Below, in pieces: positions 44,571-54,235 of a DNA stretch of 64,000 nt; position 1 is the stretch's first letter, and the number at the start of each line of letters is the position of its first letter. The notes beneath the pieces are model-generated. The model was not told where the DNA came from and did no database searches. It was given only the letters and a program-made list of their open reading frames with translations. Both the position numbers and the translations under genes were made by a program. The DNA lies in contig JBKAHA010000001.1 of the NCBI GenBank assembly GCA_046290675.1, positions 496,001 through 560,000 on the forward strand, written 5' to 3'. Source of the DNA: Aureliella sp046290675. GTDB lineage: Bacteria > Planctomycetota > Planctomycetia > Pirellulales > Pirellulaceae.

Positions 44571-46457
44571 ATGATGTTGACCCTACCCCCGCGATTTACG
44601 ACTCCCCAATCACTTTTACGAAGCTGCATCGCGTGTTTCACACTAGCTGGAATGATCAGCCTAGCGACAGGCCCAGCAACAGGTGGCGAATCTACGCCAG
44701 CAATCAATGACAAGCAACCCCACTCAACAAAGATCGGGAAGAGCTTCACATCGGAGGAACAGAGCCACCCTAACGTGCTCGTCATCCTGACCGACGACCA
44801 AGGGTGGGGCGACCTGAGTACCAATGGCAACCGAGACATCGCGACGCCCCGCATTGATTCGCTTGCTCAAGATGGTCTTAAATTCGATCGCTTCTACGTC
44901 TGTGCAGTTTGCTCGCCAACACGCGCTGAGTTTTTGACTGGGCGTTATCACGCTCGAAGTGGAGTCTACAGTACCTCGGCTGGTGGAGAACGAATGGATC
45001 TGGACGAAGTCACCATCGCAGACACATTCAGGGCTGCCGGTTATACGACGGGAGCTTTCGGCAAATGGCACAATGGGATGCAATACCCTTACCATCCGAA
45101 CGGTCGTGGCTTCGACGAGTACTATGGATTCTGCAGCGGCCATTGGGGCGACTACTTCAGCCCACCGCTTGAACACAACGGACAGCTGGTCCAAGGCGAA
45201 GGGTTTTGCATCGATGATTTCACCAATCGTGCGATGAAGTTCATTGAACGAGCCGTTGAGAAGGACGAGCCCTTCTTTGCGTACCTTCCGTTCAATACGC
45301 CCCATTCGCCGATGCAAGTACCCGATCCCTTTTGGGATCGTTTTGAGAACAAACCACTGACGCAGTTAAACCGATCACCACAAAAACAGAACATCGGACA
45401 CACTCGCTGCGCCCTGGCAATGTGCGAGAACATCGATTGGAACGTGGGACGGCTACTCGATCGACTGACCGAACTGAATATTGCGGATGACACCATTGTG
45501 CTTTACTTCTCAGACAACGGTCCGAACGGAATCCGTTGGAACGGCGACATGAAAGGCCGCAAGGGGTCCACTGATGAGGGGGGAGTTCGCTCACCTTTGC
45601 TGATGCGCTGGACAGGGCAACTTCCAGGCGGAAAGACGATCGCTCCAATCACCTCGGTGACCGACTTGCTACCAACCCTAGCGGAACTCTGCAACGTTCC
45701 GATCGTCGGGACCAAGCCGCTGGACGGACGCTCACTTGCCCCGCTCCTCCAGGCGGACGGAGTATCGGACTGGCCCGATCGATTCATCGTGAACCAATGG
45801 CGTGGAAAGATCAGTATCCGCAATCAGCGTTTCCGACTTGGCAGTAGTGGAGCGTTGTATGACATTGTCGCCGATCCTGGACAACGCAAGGACGTAAAGA
45901 CCAATCACCCAGAAATCGTTCGCGAGATGAAAGCAGTCGCAGATCGATATTCAAAAGAAGTCGCCGGCTACGATCAAGACGAACGCCCGTTCCTAATCGG
46001 ACACGAAGAGTACAAGTACACGCAAATTCCGGCTCGAGATGCCATTGCAAGCGGCCGCATTGAGCGTTCAAACCGCTATCCGAACTGCTCCTTCTTCCGT
46101 AATTGGACCTCGACGGAAGAAACGATTCACTGGGACGCGCGCGTTGCGGCAACCGGTCAATATCAGGTCGCGCTACAATACGCTTGCAGCGAGGAAAACG
46201 TGGGCTCTGAAGTCGAATTGAGCTTCGGAAATAGCAGCTTGCGATTCAAAATCTCCGAAGCTCACAATCCGCCTTTACGCGGTCAGGAGAATGATCGTGT
46301 TGAGCGAGCCGAGTCCTATGTAAAGGACTTTAAGACGATCGACGTCGGAACAATCCACCTCGAAGAAGGCGACGGTCAGTTGATCCTCAAGCCCGTGTCT
46401 GTCGCAGGTGACGAGATCATGGAGTTCCGGCTTCTGCACCTGACGAAGCTGGATTAG
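44571..46457 (+). CDS. Exported sulfatase with C-terminal accessory domain
   Basis: Type I sulfatase of 628 residues that removes sulfate esters, probably from sulfated polysaccharides. A signal sequence (about 17-38) is followed by the metal-binding motif NVLVILTDDQGWGD (68-81, Asp75-76) and the formylglycine motif CSPTR (114-118), whose cysteine is matured by a formylglycine-generating enzyme, then LTGRYHARSGVY, FGKWHNG, FFAYLPFNTPHSPMQV and YFSDNGPN. Residues about 500-628 form a beta-sandwich-like accessory domain (QYQVALQYACSEENVGSEVEL) of carbohydrate-binding type. ATG 44574 is also possible, given AGGA upstream. Stand-alone gene; fits the sulfatase-rich style of planctomycetes. Confidence 0.93.
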   Translation: MMLTLPPRFTTPQSLLRSCIACFTLAGMISLATGPATGGESTPAINDKQPHSTKIGKSFTSEEQSHPNVLVILTDDQGWGDLSTNGNRDIATPRIDSLAQDGLKFDRFYVCAVCSPTRAEFLTGRYHARSGVYSTSAGGERMDLDEVTIADTFRAAGYTTGAFGKWHNGMQYPYHPNGRGFDEYYGFCSGHWGDYFSPPLEHNGQLVQGEGFCIDDFTNRAMKFIERAVEKDEPFFAYLPFNTPHSPMQVPDPFWDRFENKPLTQLNRSPQKQNIGHTRCALAMCENIDWNVGRLLDRLTELNIADDTIVLYFSDNGPNGIRWNGDMKGRKGSTDEGGVRSPLLMRWTGQLPGGKTIAPITSVTDLLPTLAELCNVPIVGTKPLDGRSLAPLLQADGVSDWPDRFIVNQWRGKISIRNQRFRLGSSGALYDIVADPGQRKDVKTNHPEIVREMKAVADRYSKEVAGYDQDERPFLIGHEEYKYTQIPARDAIASGRIERSNRYPNCSFFRNWTSTEETIHWDARVAATGQYQVALQYACSEENVGSEVELSFGNSSLRFKISEAHNPPLRGQENDRVERAESYVKDFKTIDVGTIHLEEGDGQLILKPVSVAGDEIMEFRLLHLTKLD

Positions 46458-46533
46458 GCGAAACACCTGTGCGGACAAGATGACGAGCGCTGAACGGCAG
46501 TCAAACGCTGACGCCAATTCGCAAAAAAAGGGC

Positions 46534-47568
46534 TCACGCTTCGGATGCGGTCATGGCGCCAAGCCGTTCGACTACGGCTTGAGCCGCCCCGGCGTCCAAC
46601 GCAGCTTCGACCAAGCTAGCGCATTCCGCTAGTGAGTCGGAGCGTCCGGCAATCCATAGTGCCGCTGCAGCATTCACCACGACCACGTCTCGCTTGGGAC
46701 TCTTTTCCCCATTGAGCACCGACCGAATACAGGCCGCGCTACTCGCAGGATCGTCGGCAAAGAGTGAGTCGCGATCCGCGGACTGAACGCCAAAGTCACT
46801 GGGCTGCCAAGTTCGTTCCGCGATGGAATCAGGCGTCACCTCAAGTACTCGTGTAGGTGTGGTCAGACTAATCTCGTCGACACCATCTTTACCACGCACG
46901 ACGATGGAGCGTTTTGTGCCCAGCTTCTGCAGTGCGGAGGCGAGCTTGTCTTGCAAAGCCAAATCGCCAACGCCCAGAACTTGGTATCCGACCTGGGCTG
47001 GATTCGCGAGCGGTCCGAGGCGATTGAATATCGAAGGCCGCCCTAAGGCACGTCGCGCTGGTCCGACATGCTTCATCGCGGGATGAAAATAGGGAGCAAA
47101 GAGAAAGCAGATCCCCAACTGAGCGAGGCAGTTTTCTACTGTTTCCGCCGAAGCCTCTAGATTCACTCCCAACTCAGACAACACATCCGCCGACCCCGTG
47201 CTACTGGTCACTTTCCTGTTCCCGTGTTTGGCCACCGGGGTTCCTGCTGCCGCACACGCGATCGCGGCCGCCGTGCTGATGTTGAATGTCTTGGACCCAT
47301 CACCCCCAGTCCCACAGGTATCGACCACCACAGGATGTGCACAGGAAACCGTCTTCATCGAATCACGAAGTGCTTGAGCAGCCCCGACGAGTTCGTCAGT
47401 TGACTCGCCCTTGTTGGAATGGTGCTCGAGGAAAGACAAAGTCTGATCCTCACTTGCTCCACCGCTCAAGAACCATGTCATCAAGTGTCGCATCTGCTCC
47501 GAGGAGAGGTCCGCAGCCGGCTGAGATTGGAGCTGGGAGAGAATTGCATTAAACTCTGGCTCACGCAT
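46534..47568 (-). CDS. trpD: Anthranilate phosphoribosyltransferase
   Basis: Second step of tryptophan synthesis: transfers phosphoribosyl from PRPP to anthranilate. The 344-residue protein shows the TrpD hallmarks in order: VDTCGTGGDGSKTFNISTAAAI near 84-105 (PRPP loop), VAKHGNRKVTSSTGSADVLSELG (glycine-rich anthranilate loop), FLFAPYFHPAMKHVGPARRALG and TIFNRLGPLANP-like SIFNRLGPLANPAQ (about 178-191), and VVRGKDGVDEISLTTPT. The ATG at 47568 is chosen over the in-frame TTG at 47577. Not in an operon with trpF, which lies at 9338-10039 on the other strand. Divergent from the nucleoside hydrolase gene. Confidence 0.95.
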   Translation of the reverse strand: MREPEFNAILSQLQSQPAADLSSEQMRHLMTWFLSGGASEDQTLSFLEHHSNKGESTDELVGAAQALRDSMKTVSCAHPVVVDTCGTGGDGSKTFNISTAAAIACAAAGTPVAKHGNRKVTSSTGSADVLSELGVNLEASAETVENCLAQLGICFLFAPYFHPAMKHVGPARRALGRPSIFNRLGPLANPAQVGYQVLGVGDLALQDKLASALQKLGTKRSIVVRGKDGVDEISLTTPTRVLEVTPDSIAERTWQPSDFGVQSADRDSLFADDPASSAACIRSVLNGEKSPKRDVVVVNAAAALWIAGRSDSLAECASLVEAALDAGAAQAVVERLGAMTASEA

Positions 47569-47656
47569 CGCGATCAAAACTCCGATAGCGGAAGAGGTGG
47601 GAAAGAATTGCGAGCAAATTCAGCGCGCGACTCGCATCAAAATAAGGTAACTGACA

Positions 47657-48601
47657 ATGCCACGTAAGGTCATCATCGACTGCGATCCAGGTATCGACGA
47701 CGCCGTAGCACTGGGCCTTGCGCTGTTTGACCCTCGCCTAGAAGTCTTAGCCGTCACGGCATGCGCTGGCACGGTAGACTCGGACAAAGCGACTGAAAAC
47801 GTGGTGGCGTTGATAGAACGCTTCGATCCGCCACGAATACCACGCATCGGCGCTGCCATTGATCCTGAGAGTGATGCAGCCGTCAGCAACAATACACTAC
47901 TGCATGGCGAAGACGGTCTGGGGAATACGGACTTCTCTCCCGTGTCCCGCCAACATTCGTTGCCAAGCGACAAACTGATCGAGAAAGAGCTTCGTGCCAA
48001 TCCTGGTGAAGTGACGTTGGTTTGCATGGGTCCACTGACAGGAGTGGCCAAGGCATTCAGCCGCGACGCGGGGTTAGCCGAATTGGTCGACCGCGTCGTG
48101 ATTGCAGGCGGCTCCGTCGAACTCAAGGGGGACGAAACGGCGACGTCTGAATTTAACCTGCATTTTGATCCCAAAGCGGCCCGCCAAGTCATCCACTCCG
48201 CGACCACCAAAAGCCTCATTCCGCTCGAGGTCACCGAAGCGTTGCAATTTGGGTTGGAGTTAGTCGACCAACTGCCCCCTGGATACAGCAAAGTTGGCGG
48301 TGTTCTCGAGAAGATTGTTCCGCATTTATTTCGTTCAACTCGGCAACACCTAGGACGCGAGACGGTTTCCTTTCAAGCGGTAATGCCAATCTTAATGCTG
48401 GTCGAACCAATGCTGGCACAATGGACGACGATGGCGTGCGATATCGAGGTCGCTGGAGAACTAACGCGGGGAGCAACCGTATTCGATCGACGTGAGCCTA
48501 GACAGTGGCGAACCAATGTTGAAGTCGGTAGCAATCTAGACGTCGAAGCAGCACGCGACGCGTTCTTCAATTGCTTGAAATATGCAGCACAGATTCTGTA
48601 A
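47657..48601 (+). CDS. Inosine/uridine-preferring nucleoside hydrolase
   Basis: Hydrolase of the N-glycosidic bond of ribonucleosides, giving base and ribose for salvage. The 314-residue protein has the family's calcium-binding N-terminal motif VIIDCDPGIDDAVALGLAL (5-23), LHGEDGLGNTDF (80-91), VTLVCMGPLTGVAKAF, IAGGSV and TSEFNLHFDPKAARQVIHS (about 156-174), with the paired Asp ligands. No signal peptide, so it acts in the cytoplasm. Substrate preference (purine or pyrimidine) cannot be told from the sequence. AAGG precedes the ATG; the gene is monocistronic, divergent from trpD and convergent with the sugar isomerase-like gene. Confidence 0.93.
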   Translation: MPRKVIIDCDPGIDDAVALGLALFDPRLEVLAVTACAGTVDSDKATENVVALIERFDPPRIPRIGAAIDPESDAAVSNNTLLHGEDGLGNTDFSPVSRQHSLPSDKLIEKELRANPGEVTLVCMGPLTGVAKAFSRDAGLAELVDRVVIAGGSVELKGDETATSEFNLHFDPKAARQVIHSATTKSLIPLEVTEALQFGLELVDQLPPGYSKVGGVLEKIVPHLFRSTRQHLGRETVSFQAVMPILMLVEPMLAQWTTMACDIEVAGELTRGATVFDRREPRQWRTNVEVGSNLDVEAARDAFFNCLKYAAQIL

Positions 48602-48641
48602 GTGCATACGAGGACGCGGCGAAGAATTCACATGGAGACGC

Positions 48642-49688
48642 TCATATGTTGAAGGCACTTTCGACACAGTCCTTCATCTTTTCAATGCCGGTCTTGGCGA
48701 CTTCAAGGGGCGGCTGCTCCCAATAGCTGCGATTAAACAGTTCAAGGCTTAGAGTTCCAACGAATCCCCCACGCACTAGTGATTGCAAGATGTGATTCAT
48801 CGGGGCAACTCCGTCTCCTGGGTAAACACGGTCGGCATCGCCGATGGTCGCGCGCGGTGGTTCAGCAGGATAGTCATTCATGTGCAAACAATGCATCTTG
48901 CTACCCGGTATCAACCCAACGTTGTTGAAATCGCTCCCGCCTTTGTACATGTGGTAAACATCCAGCAAGACACATGCGTCAGGATGGTCTGCGGCGGCAG
49001 CCACGTACAGAATCTCAGGCAACGTCGATAGATTGGCAGCGAAACCCCACAGTTCTACCTGTGGCAAGACTCCAGTTTGCTTGCCTACCTCGAGCAGATC
49101 TCGATAGCGCTGGGCAGCATCGTCCAAATTCAAACTACCCGGTTCGACTCCTCGATCGGCGCCTTTTGGTGGAGCAGCGATACGAGTGCCTCCAATCTCG
49201 GCCAGCACCTCCATGTCCTGGCGGCACTGCTCTAAACCCGCCTTGCGTTTTGCGTCGTCATCGACGATCCAAGCACCAAAGGCGATGGCACTATCGACTC
49301 CCAATCCGAGATCTTGAAGCTCTTTCCGCAGATCGGTCAGAGTCCCTCCTTCATCCGTGAAGCGACGAATGTCACGCAACCAGAGTTCCACGGAATCGTA
49401 TCCAGCTTTGGAAGCGATCTGCAACTGTTCGCGAATCGGAACTTTGGAACCGTTAATGGTGCTCGTATTCAGGCAGTAGCGGAACTTCGGCGACTCGAGC
49501 GAGGCTTTGTCAGCATCGGACTGATCCGAATGCGGGTTGAAACCCGCATTCGCGAAACCTTCCGAGCCCACAACCCCAGCAGCGAGAACCGCCGTCCCAG
49601 TAGAACGCTTTAAAAATCCACGACGCGACGCGTTCGGGTCCATTCCATTTGCATTTCTAGCCCGAGATTCGCTGTTCACACGACGCAT
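48642..49688 (-). CDS. Tat-exported sugar phosphate isomerase/epimerase-like TIM barrel
   Basis: The 348-residue protein begins with a twin-arginine signal (SRRGFLKRSTGTAVLAAGVVG near 20-40), so it is folded in the cytoplasm before export. The mature part matches the xylose isomerase-like/AP endonuclease 2 barrel: FRYCLNTSTING, YDSVELWLRDIRRF with a metal-type Glu near 98, ACVLLDVYHMYKGGSDF (Asp and His ligands near 245), MHCLHMNDYPAEPP and TLSLELFNRSYW near 325. Such planctomycete proteins are often annotated as sugar isomerases/epimerases with unknown substrate. ATG 49688 has GGAG eight bases upstream. Convergent with the nucleoside hydrolase gene. Confidence 0.85.
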   Translation of the reverse strand: MRRVNSESRARNANGMDPNASRRGFLKRSTGTAVLAAGVVGSEGFANAGFNPHSDQSDADKASLESPKFRYCLNTSTINGSKVPIREQLQIASKAGYDSVELWLRDIRRFTDEGGTLTDLRKELQDLGLGVDSAIAFGAWIVDDDAKRKAGLEQCRQDMEVLAEIGGTRIAAPPKGADRGVEPGSLNLDDAAQRYRDLLEVGKQTGVLPQVELWGFAANLSTLPEILYVAAAADHPDACVLLDVYHMYKGGSDFNNVGLIPGSKMHCLHMNDYPAEPPRATIGDADRVYPGDGVAPMNHILQSLVRGGFVGTLSLELFNRSYWEQPPLEVAKTGIEKMKDCVESAFNI

Positions 49689-50221
49689 ATCTTTTTCTCC
49701 GAGAGGCTCTATCAAGCTCAGTGAATCGAATCATTGATTCTATCACGCCATTACTATGACATGAGCATTGTCAGCTGTTCGTCGTCGGGCGAATTCACAT
49801 GGATTCATACCCAACATAACCCTCCCACAAACTGGGGAGTATCAGCCCGTCTTCATCGAGTCCAACAACACGACAACTGCCCCCTCGACTTTCTGCCTGG
49901 GATCGGAGTCCGCGAAAAGCTGGGCTTCAGCACCAACTAGATTCTTTTTGCAGCAAACCGTACGCAGTTCGCGGCTAGGCGACATTCGTGCATCGGCACA
50001 ACATCCATGACTGGACCTCAGCCCGCAGCTGTTGGAGCCGCTGCTCCGTAATCGGGACAACAAAACGACGCGGAATTTTCAAAAAACGCAAAAAACACTC
50101 CCTGCGGGTGTTGATGAGCATCCCCCAGAAGTACAAAATGGGCAAACTGTGTCGTGTTAACGCCACGGACTTCTCTCGCAATTGATCCGCACCACATGAT
50201 TTTACCCCTGGGATAGACCCC
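49689..50221. other. Gene-free divergent spacer
   Basis: About 530 bases between the divergent isomerase-like and xylanase genes. Near 50084-50106 the minus strand reads AACACCCGCAGGGAGTGTT followed by several T residues, a bulged terminator-like hairpin facing the isomerase gene; since no gene lies upstream on that strand it may be chance or a leader signal. Otherwise nothing is seen. Confidence 0.4.
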
Positions 50222-52063
50222 ATGCGTGCTCGCCCCCAGCCTGCCACTAGCGCACTTATGCGCACTTGTGTTCCGCAATTGGCTTATCTGGCTATGGCTT
50301 TATCAGCCAGCATCGCCTTAACACCGATCGCCCATCTAGAGGCCCAGAACGTAGTTTTGCCTCCCGGCGAGGGCTTGCGTGAGCTGGCACCTCGCGGATT
50401 TCAAATTGGTGGCATTGTCGGTGCTTACGACACGGGTTTCCCTGACGAGTTCTCCGAAGTGGTCAGCGTTGCAGTTCGCGAATTCAACGCCTTGATGATC
50501 GGTGTCTTCTCATCCGACCCAAACGGTCCTACGCAGGGAAAGCCGCAGCTTGAGTCCTTGGATACGTCTCGGTGGGAAGCAGCGGTTGACCTCGCTTGCG
50601 GCTTGGGGCAATCCGTCCATGGTCACGTATTGGTTTATCCAAGCATTAACGCGTTTGGGTTCTACAACGGTCTAGATGACGCGCAGATTCGACACTACGT
50701 CACCGGCTATGCTGCCGGTATGGTTGGATCAACAGCCGGTCGCGTGCGCACTTGGCAAGTCGTCAACGAAATCATGGCAAACCCTGGAGACCCAACTGCG
50801 AACGAAGATGGGCTTCGAACCAACTACCGCGAGTTCGAAGCGTTCGATGCAGTCGGCTTGGACTACGTAGCGGAGTCATTGCGGGCGGCCCACGCAGCAG
50901 ATCCTTGTGCCGAGTTGATTATCAACGACTTCGGGATTGCGACCGCAGGCGAAAAGTCCGACCGGCTTCTGGCTTACATCACGAAGCTTCGAGATGGGGG
51001 TGTTCCCATCCACGGTGTGGGCATTCAGATGCACCAACTCAATCTTGGTCTTGAACCCGATTATGCCGCGATTGGGCTGAATATTCGCCGTTTTGCCGAT
51101 GCCGGTTTCGCTGTCTACCTGACTGAGCTAGATGTTGCGGCAACAGTTTCGACTCCACCAACCAGCGACGCTGGAGAGCCGACGGAAGACTTTGAACCGG
51201 TGCCACCGACGCCGGACGAATTGTCGCTACAAGCTGACATATTTGCAGGCATCGCCGAAGTCGCTCTAGCTGAGCCAGGCTGCCACGGTTTATTCCTCTG
51301 GGACTTCATCGATCAACGGAACACTTTCTTGCACCCGATCGGTTTCGATTTCGGGCCGCCAGAAGAACCGGTTATCCCCAATGGTTCTTTCACTTTTCCC
51401 AGTCCCTACACCACGGTGGGTGACACGACGACCGCGAAACCTGCTTACTTCGCTCTGCAGGATGCGTTTGAAAATGCACCGCGAAACTACTGGGCCCTCA
51501 ATTGCTGGTGGCCATTCTCTGGACTCCTTTCGAGGGTCGGCGTTCAGGACACGGACGGGGTCTACTATCCAGAATCATATCCTTATTTGGAACGCCTCAC
51601 TTGCGATACGTTGGATTGGAGTAGCACTCGATGGCAGCTGGTTCCAGTGAACACGGAAGAATCTCCGACGGGACGAAGAGGCTACCGCATTCGTAGTTTA
51701 TGGATCAATGACGAATCGCCCGACGATGGTGCCACTTCAGATCAACGTTATTTGAGAACCGGCTATCTTTCTCGCGGCGGCGACCTCCAGAAAGGTCAAT
51801 GGGTTCCCAATCGGGATCTATACATTGGCGATCTCAACGAAACCTACTACAGCCAACTGTGGCAGATCCGCCGCAATCGCAATGGTTCGATCCGCCTCAT
51901 CAACCAATGGGGCCCGCGAACCGGAACGTTGGTCCGACCAAGATCTGGTTGGCGCCGTTGGTGGCCCGGCGACTACGTTTCATTCGAAGGTGACGGCAAC
52001 CGGCGTAGGATCTGGACGCCGGGACGCAGCTGGTTCTTGATCGAGATCCCGCGAGGCTACTGA
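50222..52063 (+). CDS. GH10 endo-1,4-beta-xylanase with unknown C-terminal domain
   Basis: Secreted endo-xylanase of 613 residues. After a signal sequence (about 14-42, ending LEAQ), the GH10 barrel has HGHVLVYPS (133-141), WQVVNEI with acid/base Glu183, GVGIQMHQL (266-274), VYLTELDV with nucleophile Glu302, and FLWDFIDQ (358-365). Compared with the usual WHSQ, the third motif reads VYPS, and an acidic Pro/Thr loop (about 311-333) sits after the nucleophile strand. Residues about 420-613 are a beta-rich region with repeated W, Y and R residues (SSTRWQLVPV, YYSQLWQIRRNRNGSIRLINQW) like a carbohydrate-binding module, but I do not recognise the family. Cuts xylan backbones; partners may include the esterase at 39427-41748. 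Confidence 0.9.
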   Translation: MRARPQPATSALMRTCVPQLAYLAMALSASIALTPIAHLEAQNVVLPPGEGLRELAPRGFQIGGIVGAYDTGFPDEFSEVVSVAVREFNALMIGVFSSDPNGPTQGKPQLESLDTSRWEAAVDLACGLGQSVHGHVLVYPSINAFGFYNGLDDAQIRHYVTGYAAGMVGSTAGRVRTWQVVNEIMANPGDPTANEDGLRTNYREFEAFDAVGLDYVAESLRAAHAADPCAELIINDFGIATAGEKSDRLLAYITKLRDGGVPIHGVGIQMHQLNLGLEPDYAAIGLNIRRFADAGFAVYLTELDVAATVSTPPTSDAGEPTEDFEPVPPTPDELSLQADIFAGIAEVALAEPGCHGLFLWDFIDQRNTFLHPIGFDFGPPEEPVIPNGSFTFPSPYTTVGDTTTAKPAYFALQDAFENAPRNYWALNCWWPFSGLLSRVGVQDTDGVYYPESYPYLERLTCDTLDWSSTRWQLVPVNTEESPTGRRGYRIRSLWINDESPDDGATSDQRYLRTGYLSRGGDLQKGQWVPNRDLYIGDLNETYYSQLWQIRRNRNGSIRLINQWGPRTGTLVRPRSGWRRWWPGDYVSFEGDGNRRRIWTPGRSWFLIEIPRGY

Positions 52064-52439
52064 TGGCTCCAGCCTAATCTGGTCAGGAATCGCTCACGTC
52101 CGGCAACGTTCAGCTTGTGCTTCACACCAGCGTAACGGCAGCTGAATTTGCCGACATTGGGACGGACCTGACTCGTAAATTGGTGGGGCACGCTTACCCA
52201 AATTGAAGCCCGCCAGCCTCCATGAAGCGCCGTACCGTGGACGAATTGCCTTTGGCCTCGCAAACCGATACGCTTAGCTCATTGAGTGTGCGTACAAATA
52301 GCTGCTTGCGGAATCGGTCGCACTTCGCCGCTTTTGTCCAGGTGTGGTTTCGCATTTGCCGAACCGCACCGCCTCTTGGAAATTGTTCCGAGAGTTGCCT
52401 ATTCCGGGAATTCAAGCGCTAAAGTAGTAGGTTGAGCGA
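52064..52439. other. Gene-free spacer
   Basis: About 375 bases between two same-strand genes. Open frames on both strands are short, overlapping and without known motifs. GTTGAGCG just before 52440 is the only weak ribosome-binding candidate. Confidence 0.4.
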
Positions 52440-53336
52440 ATGCGATTAGACAATATTGAAGAGAGCCGTAACGTCGAAGATCGTCGTCGCATGGGTGGCG
52501 GAGCCGTCGTTGCTGGCGGTGGGGGGCTATTCGCGATCATCATCGCAGTCGTGTTTACATTGATTCGCGGCGGAGATGTACAGCAGGCCGTCGGCGTTGC
52601 CGTTCAAGAAGCACAGAAGCAAGCCGCCGTCGCACAAGCTCAAGCCGCCTCCTCAGGACCACCGCCGACTGCGGAGGAAGAAGCCCAGAAGGTCTTCGCC
52701 TCGAAAGTCCTGACTCTAACGGAGGAAGTTTGGTCGGAACTACTCCCCAAAGAAATTGGCCGACAGTACCAAGAACCCAATCTCGTTTTTTTCACCGGTA
52801 GTGTGAGATCTGCGTGTGGTACCGCTAGCTCGGCCGTTGGTCCCTTCTATTGCCCCGGAGACAGTAAAGCGTACCTCGACCTGTCCTTTTTCAACGAGAT
52901 GGCCACCAAATTCAAAGCCGAGGGCGACTTTGCTTGTGCCTATGTGATCGCTCATGAAATCGGGCATCACATCCAAAATCTGCTTGGGTTGTCGATGGAA
53001 GTACAAAGTCAACAAGCGAGAATGCAGGATGAAGCCGAAGCGAACAAGCTTAGCGTTCGTCTCGAATTGCAAGCTGACTTTCTGGCAGGCGTCTGGGCAC
53101 ATCATGCTCAACGGCGATTCCAAGTTCTCGAGCAAGGCGATATTGGCGAAGCTCTCCGTGCCGCTAATGCCATCGGAGACGACACGCTGCAACGCAATGC
53201 GACCGGAACCATTCGCCCCGACGCTTTTACGCATGGAACATCGGAACAGCGCATCTATTGGTTTCGACGTGGGCTTGAATCTGGCAGTTTGCAAGACCTG
53301 AACATGCCGTTCGAATTGGCCTACAGCCAGCTGTAG
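52440..53336 (+). CDS. ypfJ: YpfJ-type neutral zinc metallopeptidase
   Basis: The 298-residue protein is anchored by one membrane segment near residues 22-42 (GGGGLFAIIIAVVFTLIRG) after a charged N-terminus RNVEDRRRMGGG, the usual family opening. The peptidase domain has FYCPGDSKAYLDLSFF (136-151) and the zinc-binding HEIGHH (172-177, HExxH), and ELQADFLAGVWAH (209-221), which supplies the third ligand. An Ala/Gln-rich linker (55-72) separates the two parts. Zinc-dependent peptidases of this type are common in bacteria; substrates are unknown. It lies 104 bases before a nitrilase-family gene on the same strand. Confidence 0.93.
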   Translation: MRLDNIEESRNVEDRRRMGGGAVVAGGGGLFAIIIAVVFTLIRGGDVQQAVGVAVQEAQKQAAVAQAQAASSGPPPTAEEEAQKVFASKVLTLTEEVWSELLPKEIGRQYQEPNLVFFTGSVRSACGTASSAVGPFYCPGDSKAYLDLSFFNEMATKFKAEGDFACAYVIAHEIGHHIQNLLGLSMEVQSQQARMQDEAEANKLSVRLELQADFLAGVWAHHAQRRFQVLEQGDIGEALRAANAIGDDTLQRNATGTIRPDAFTHGTSEQRIYWFRRGLESGSLQDLNMPFELAYSQL

Positions 53337-53440
53337 CTCTGGGTCGACACGACGTTTGACCGCGTCGCGATGTATAGTAGGGATGCGACTTAAGTAGCAG
53401 CATCAAGCTCATATCCGCCCTATCTTCGGAAGAGCGTGTT

Positions 53441-54235
53441 TTGCAAAACGTGGAAACAGTCGCTGTAGCTCAGGTCCGCCCAGTTGCGGGCGACCTAGAT
53501 CAAAACACGAAGGCTCATCTACGTATCATCGAGCTGGCAAATTCGCTGGGCGCTGACCTAGTCATCTTTCCAGAGCTTTCGCTTCTCGGCTACGAACCGA
53601 GGTTAGCGAACGCGTTTGCACTACCTATCCCATGCCAACGTCTGCAGCGCGTAGAAGATTCGTCCAGTTGGAATCAGCTAACCATTTTGGACGACGCGTG
53701 TCTTGCTGCTGGACTGACGGCCTTTGTCGGGCTCCCGCTGCAAACATCGTCCAAGCCCCAAATCGGCGCGGTTCCAGTTGGCGAGATCGTCAGGAACGAC
53801 CCAAACGCAATCCGATCCGTTTATGGCAAGCACTTCCTACATGAAGACGAACTTCCGTACTTCGACCCAGGCGACGCCCCATGTAGCCTACAGCTAGGAG
53901 AAACCAAGATTGGGCTAGCCATCTGCTACGAATTGTCCGTCGACGACCACTGCAGCCAGACGATGGCGGAATCGCCGTCCTGCTACGTTGCCAGCGTCGC
54001 AAAGCACGAATCGGGCATGCGTGTCGCCGCCGCCCGTCTTGCGGGCATTGCGGAATCCAATGGGCTACCAACCCTCATCGCGAACAGCCTAGGGCTCCAA
54101 GACGGTATGCATTGCTGTGGCCAGTCGGCCATCTGGTCCCCCGAAGGTCAACGACTTGCGGTACTGGATGATCGACGCGAGGGCGTCATAGCACTTAATT
54201 TGACGACCTTTGAAATCGCTGCCGACCAGCTCTGA
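53441..54235 (+). CDS. Carbon-nitrogen hydrolase (nitrilase superfamily)
   Basis: The 264-residue cytoplasmic protein has the Glu-Lys-Cys triad of nitrilase-superfamily amidases: Glu45 in FPELSLLGYEPR, Lys130 in YGKHFLHEDELPYF and Cys162 in AICYELSVDD. The enzymes hydrolyse amides of the omega-amidase or carbamoyl type; the exact substrate cannot be named. The start is a TTG at 53441 with GGAAGAG six bases upstream; an in-frame GTG at 53450 is the alternative. Not clearly linked with its neighbours, the YpfJ-type peptidase upstream and the lipoprotein downstream. Confidence 0.9.
   Translation: MQNVETVAVAQVRPVAGDLDQNTKAHLRIIELANSLGADLVIFPELSLLGYEPRLANAFALPIPCQRLQRVEDSSSWNQLTILDDACLAAGLTAFVGLPLQTSSKPQIGAVPVGEIVRNDPNAIRSVYGKHFLHEDELPYFDPGDAPCSLQLGETKIGLAICYELSVDDHCSQTMAESPSCYVASVAKHESGMRVAAARLAGIAESNGLPTLIANSLGLQDGMHCCGQSAIWSPEGQRLAVLDDRREGVIALNLTTFEIAADQL

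Noticed and set aside
50084..50106. Terminator-like hairpin on the minus strand
   Set aside because: No gene lies upstream on that strand, and the stem is bulged; kept only as a remark on the spacer.
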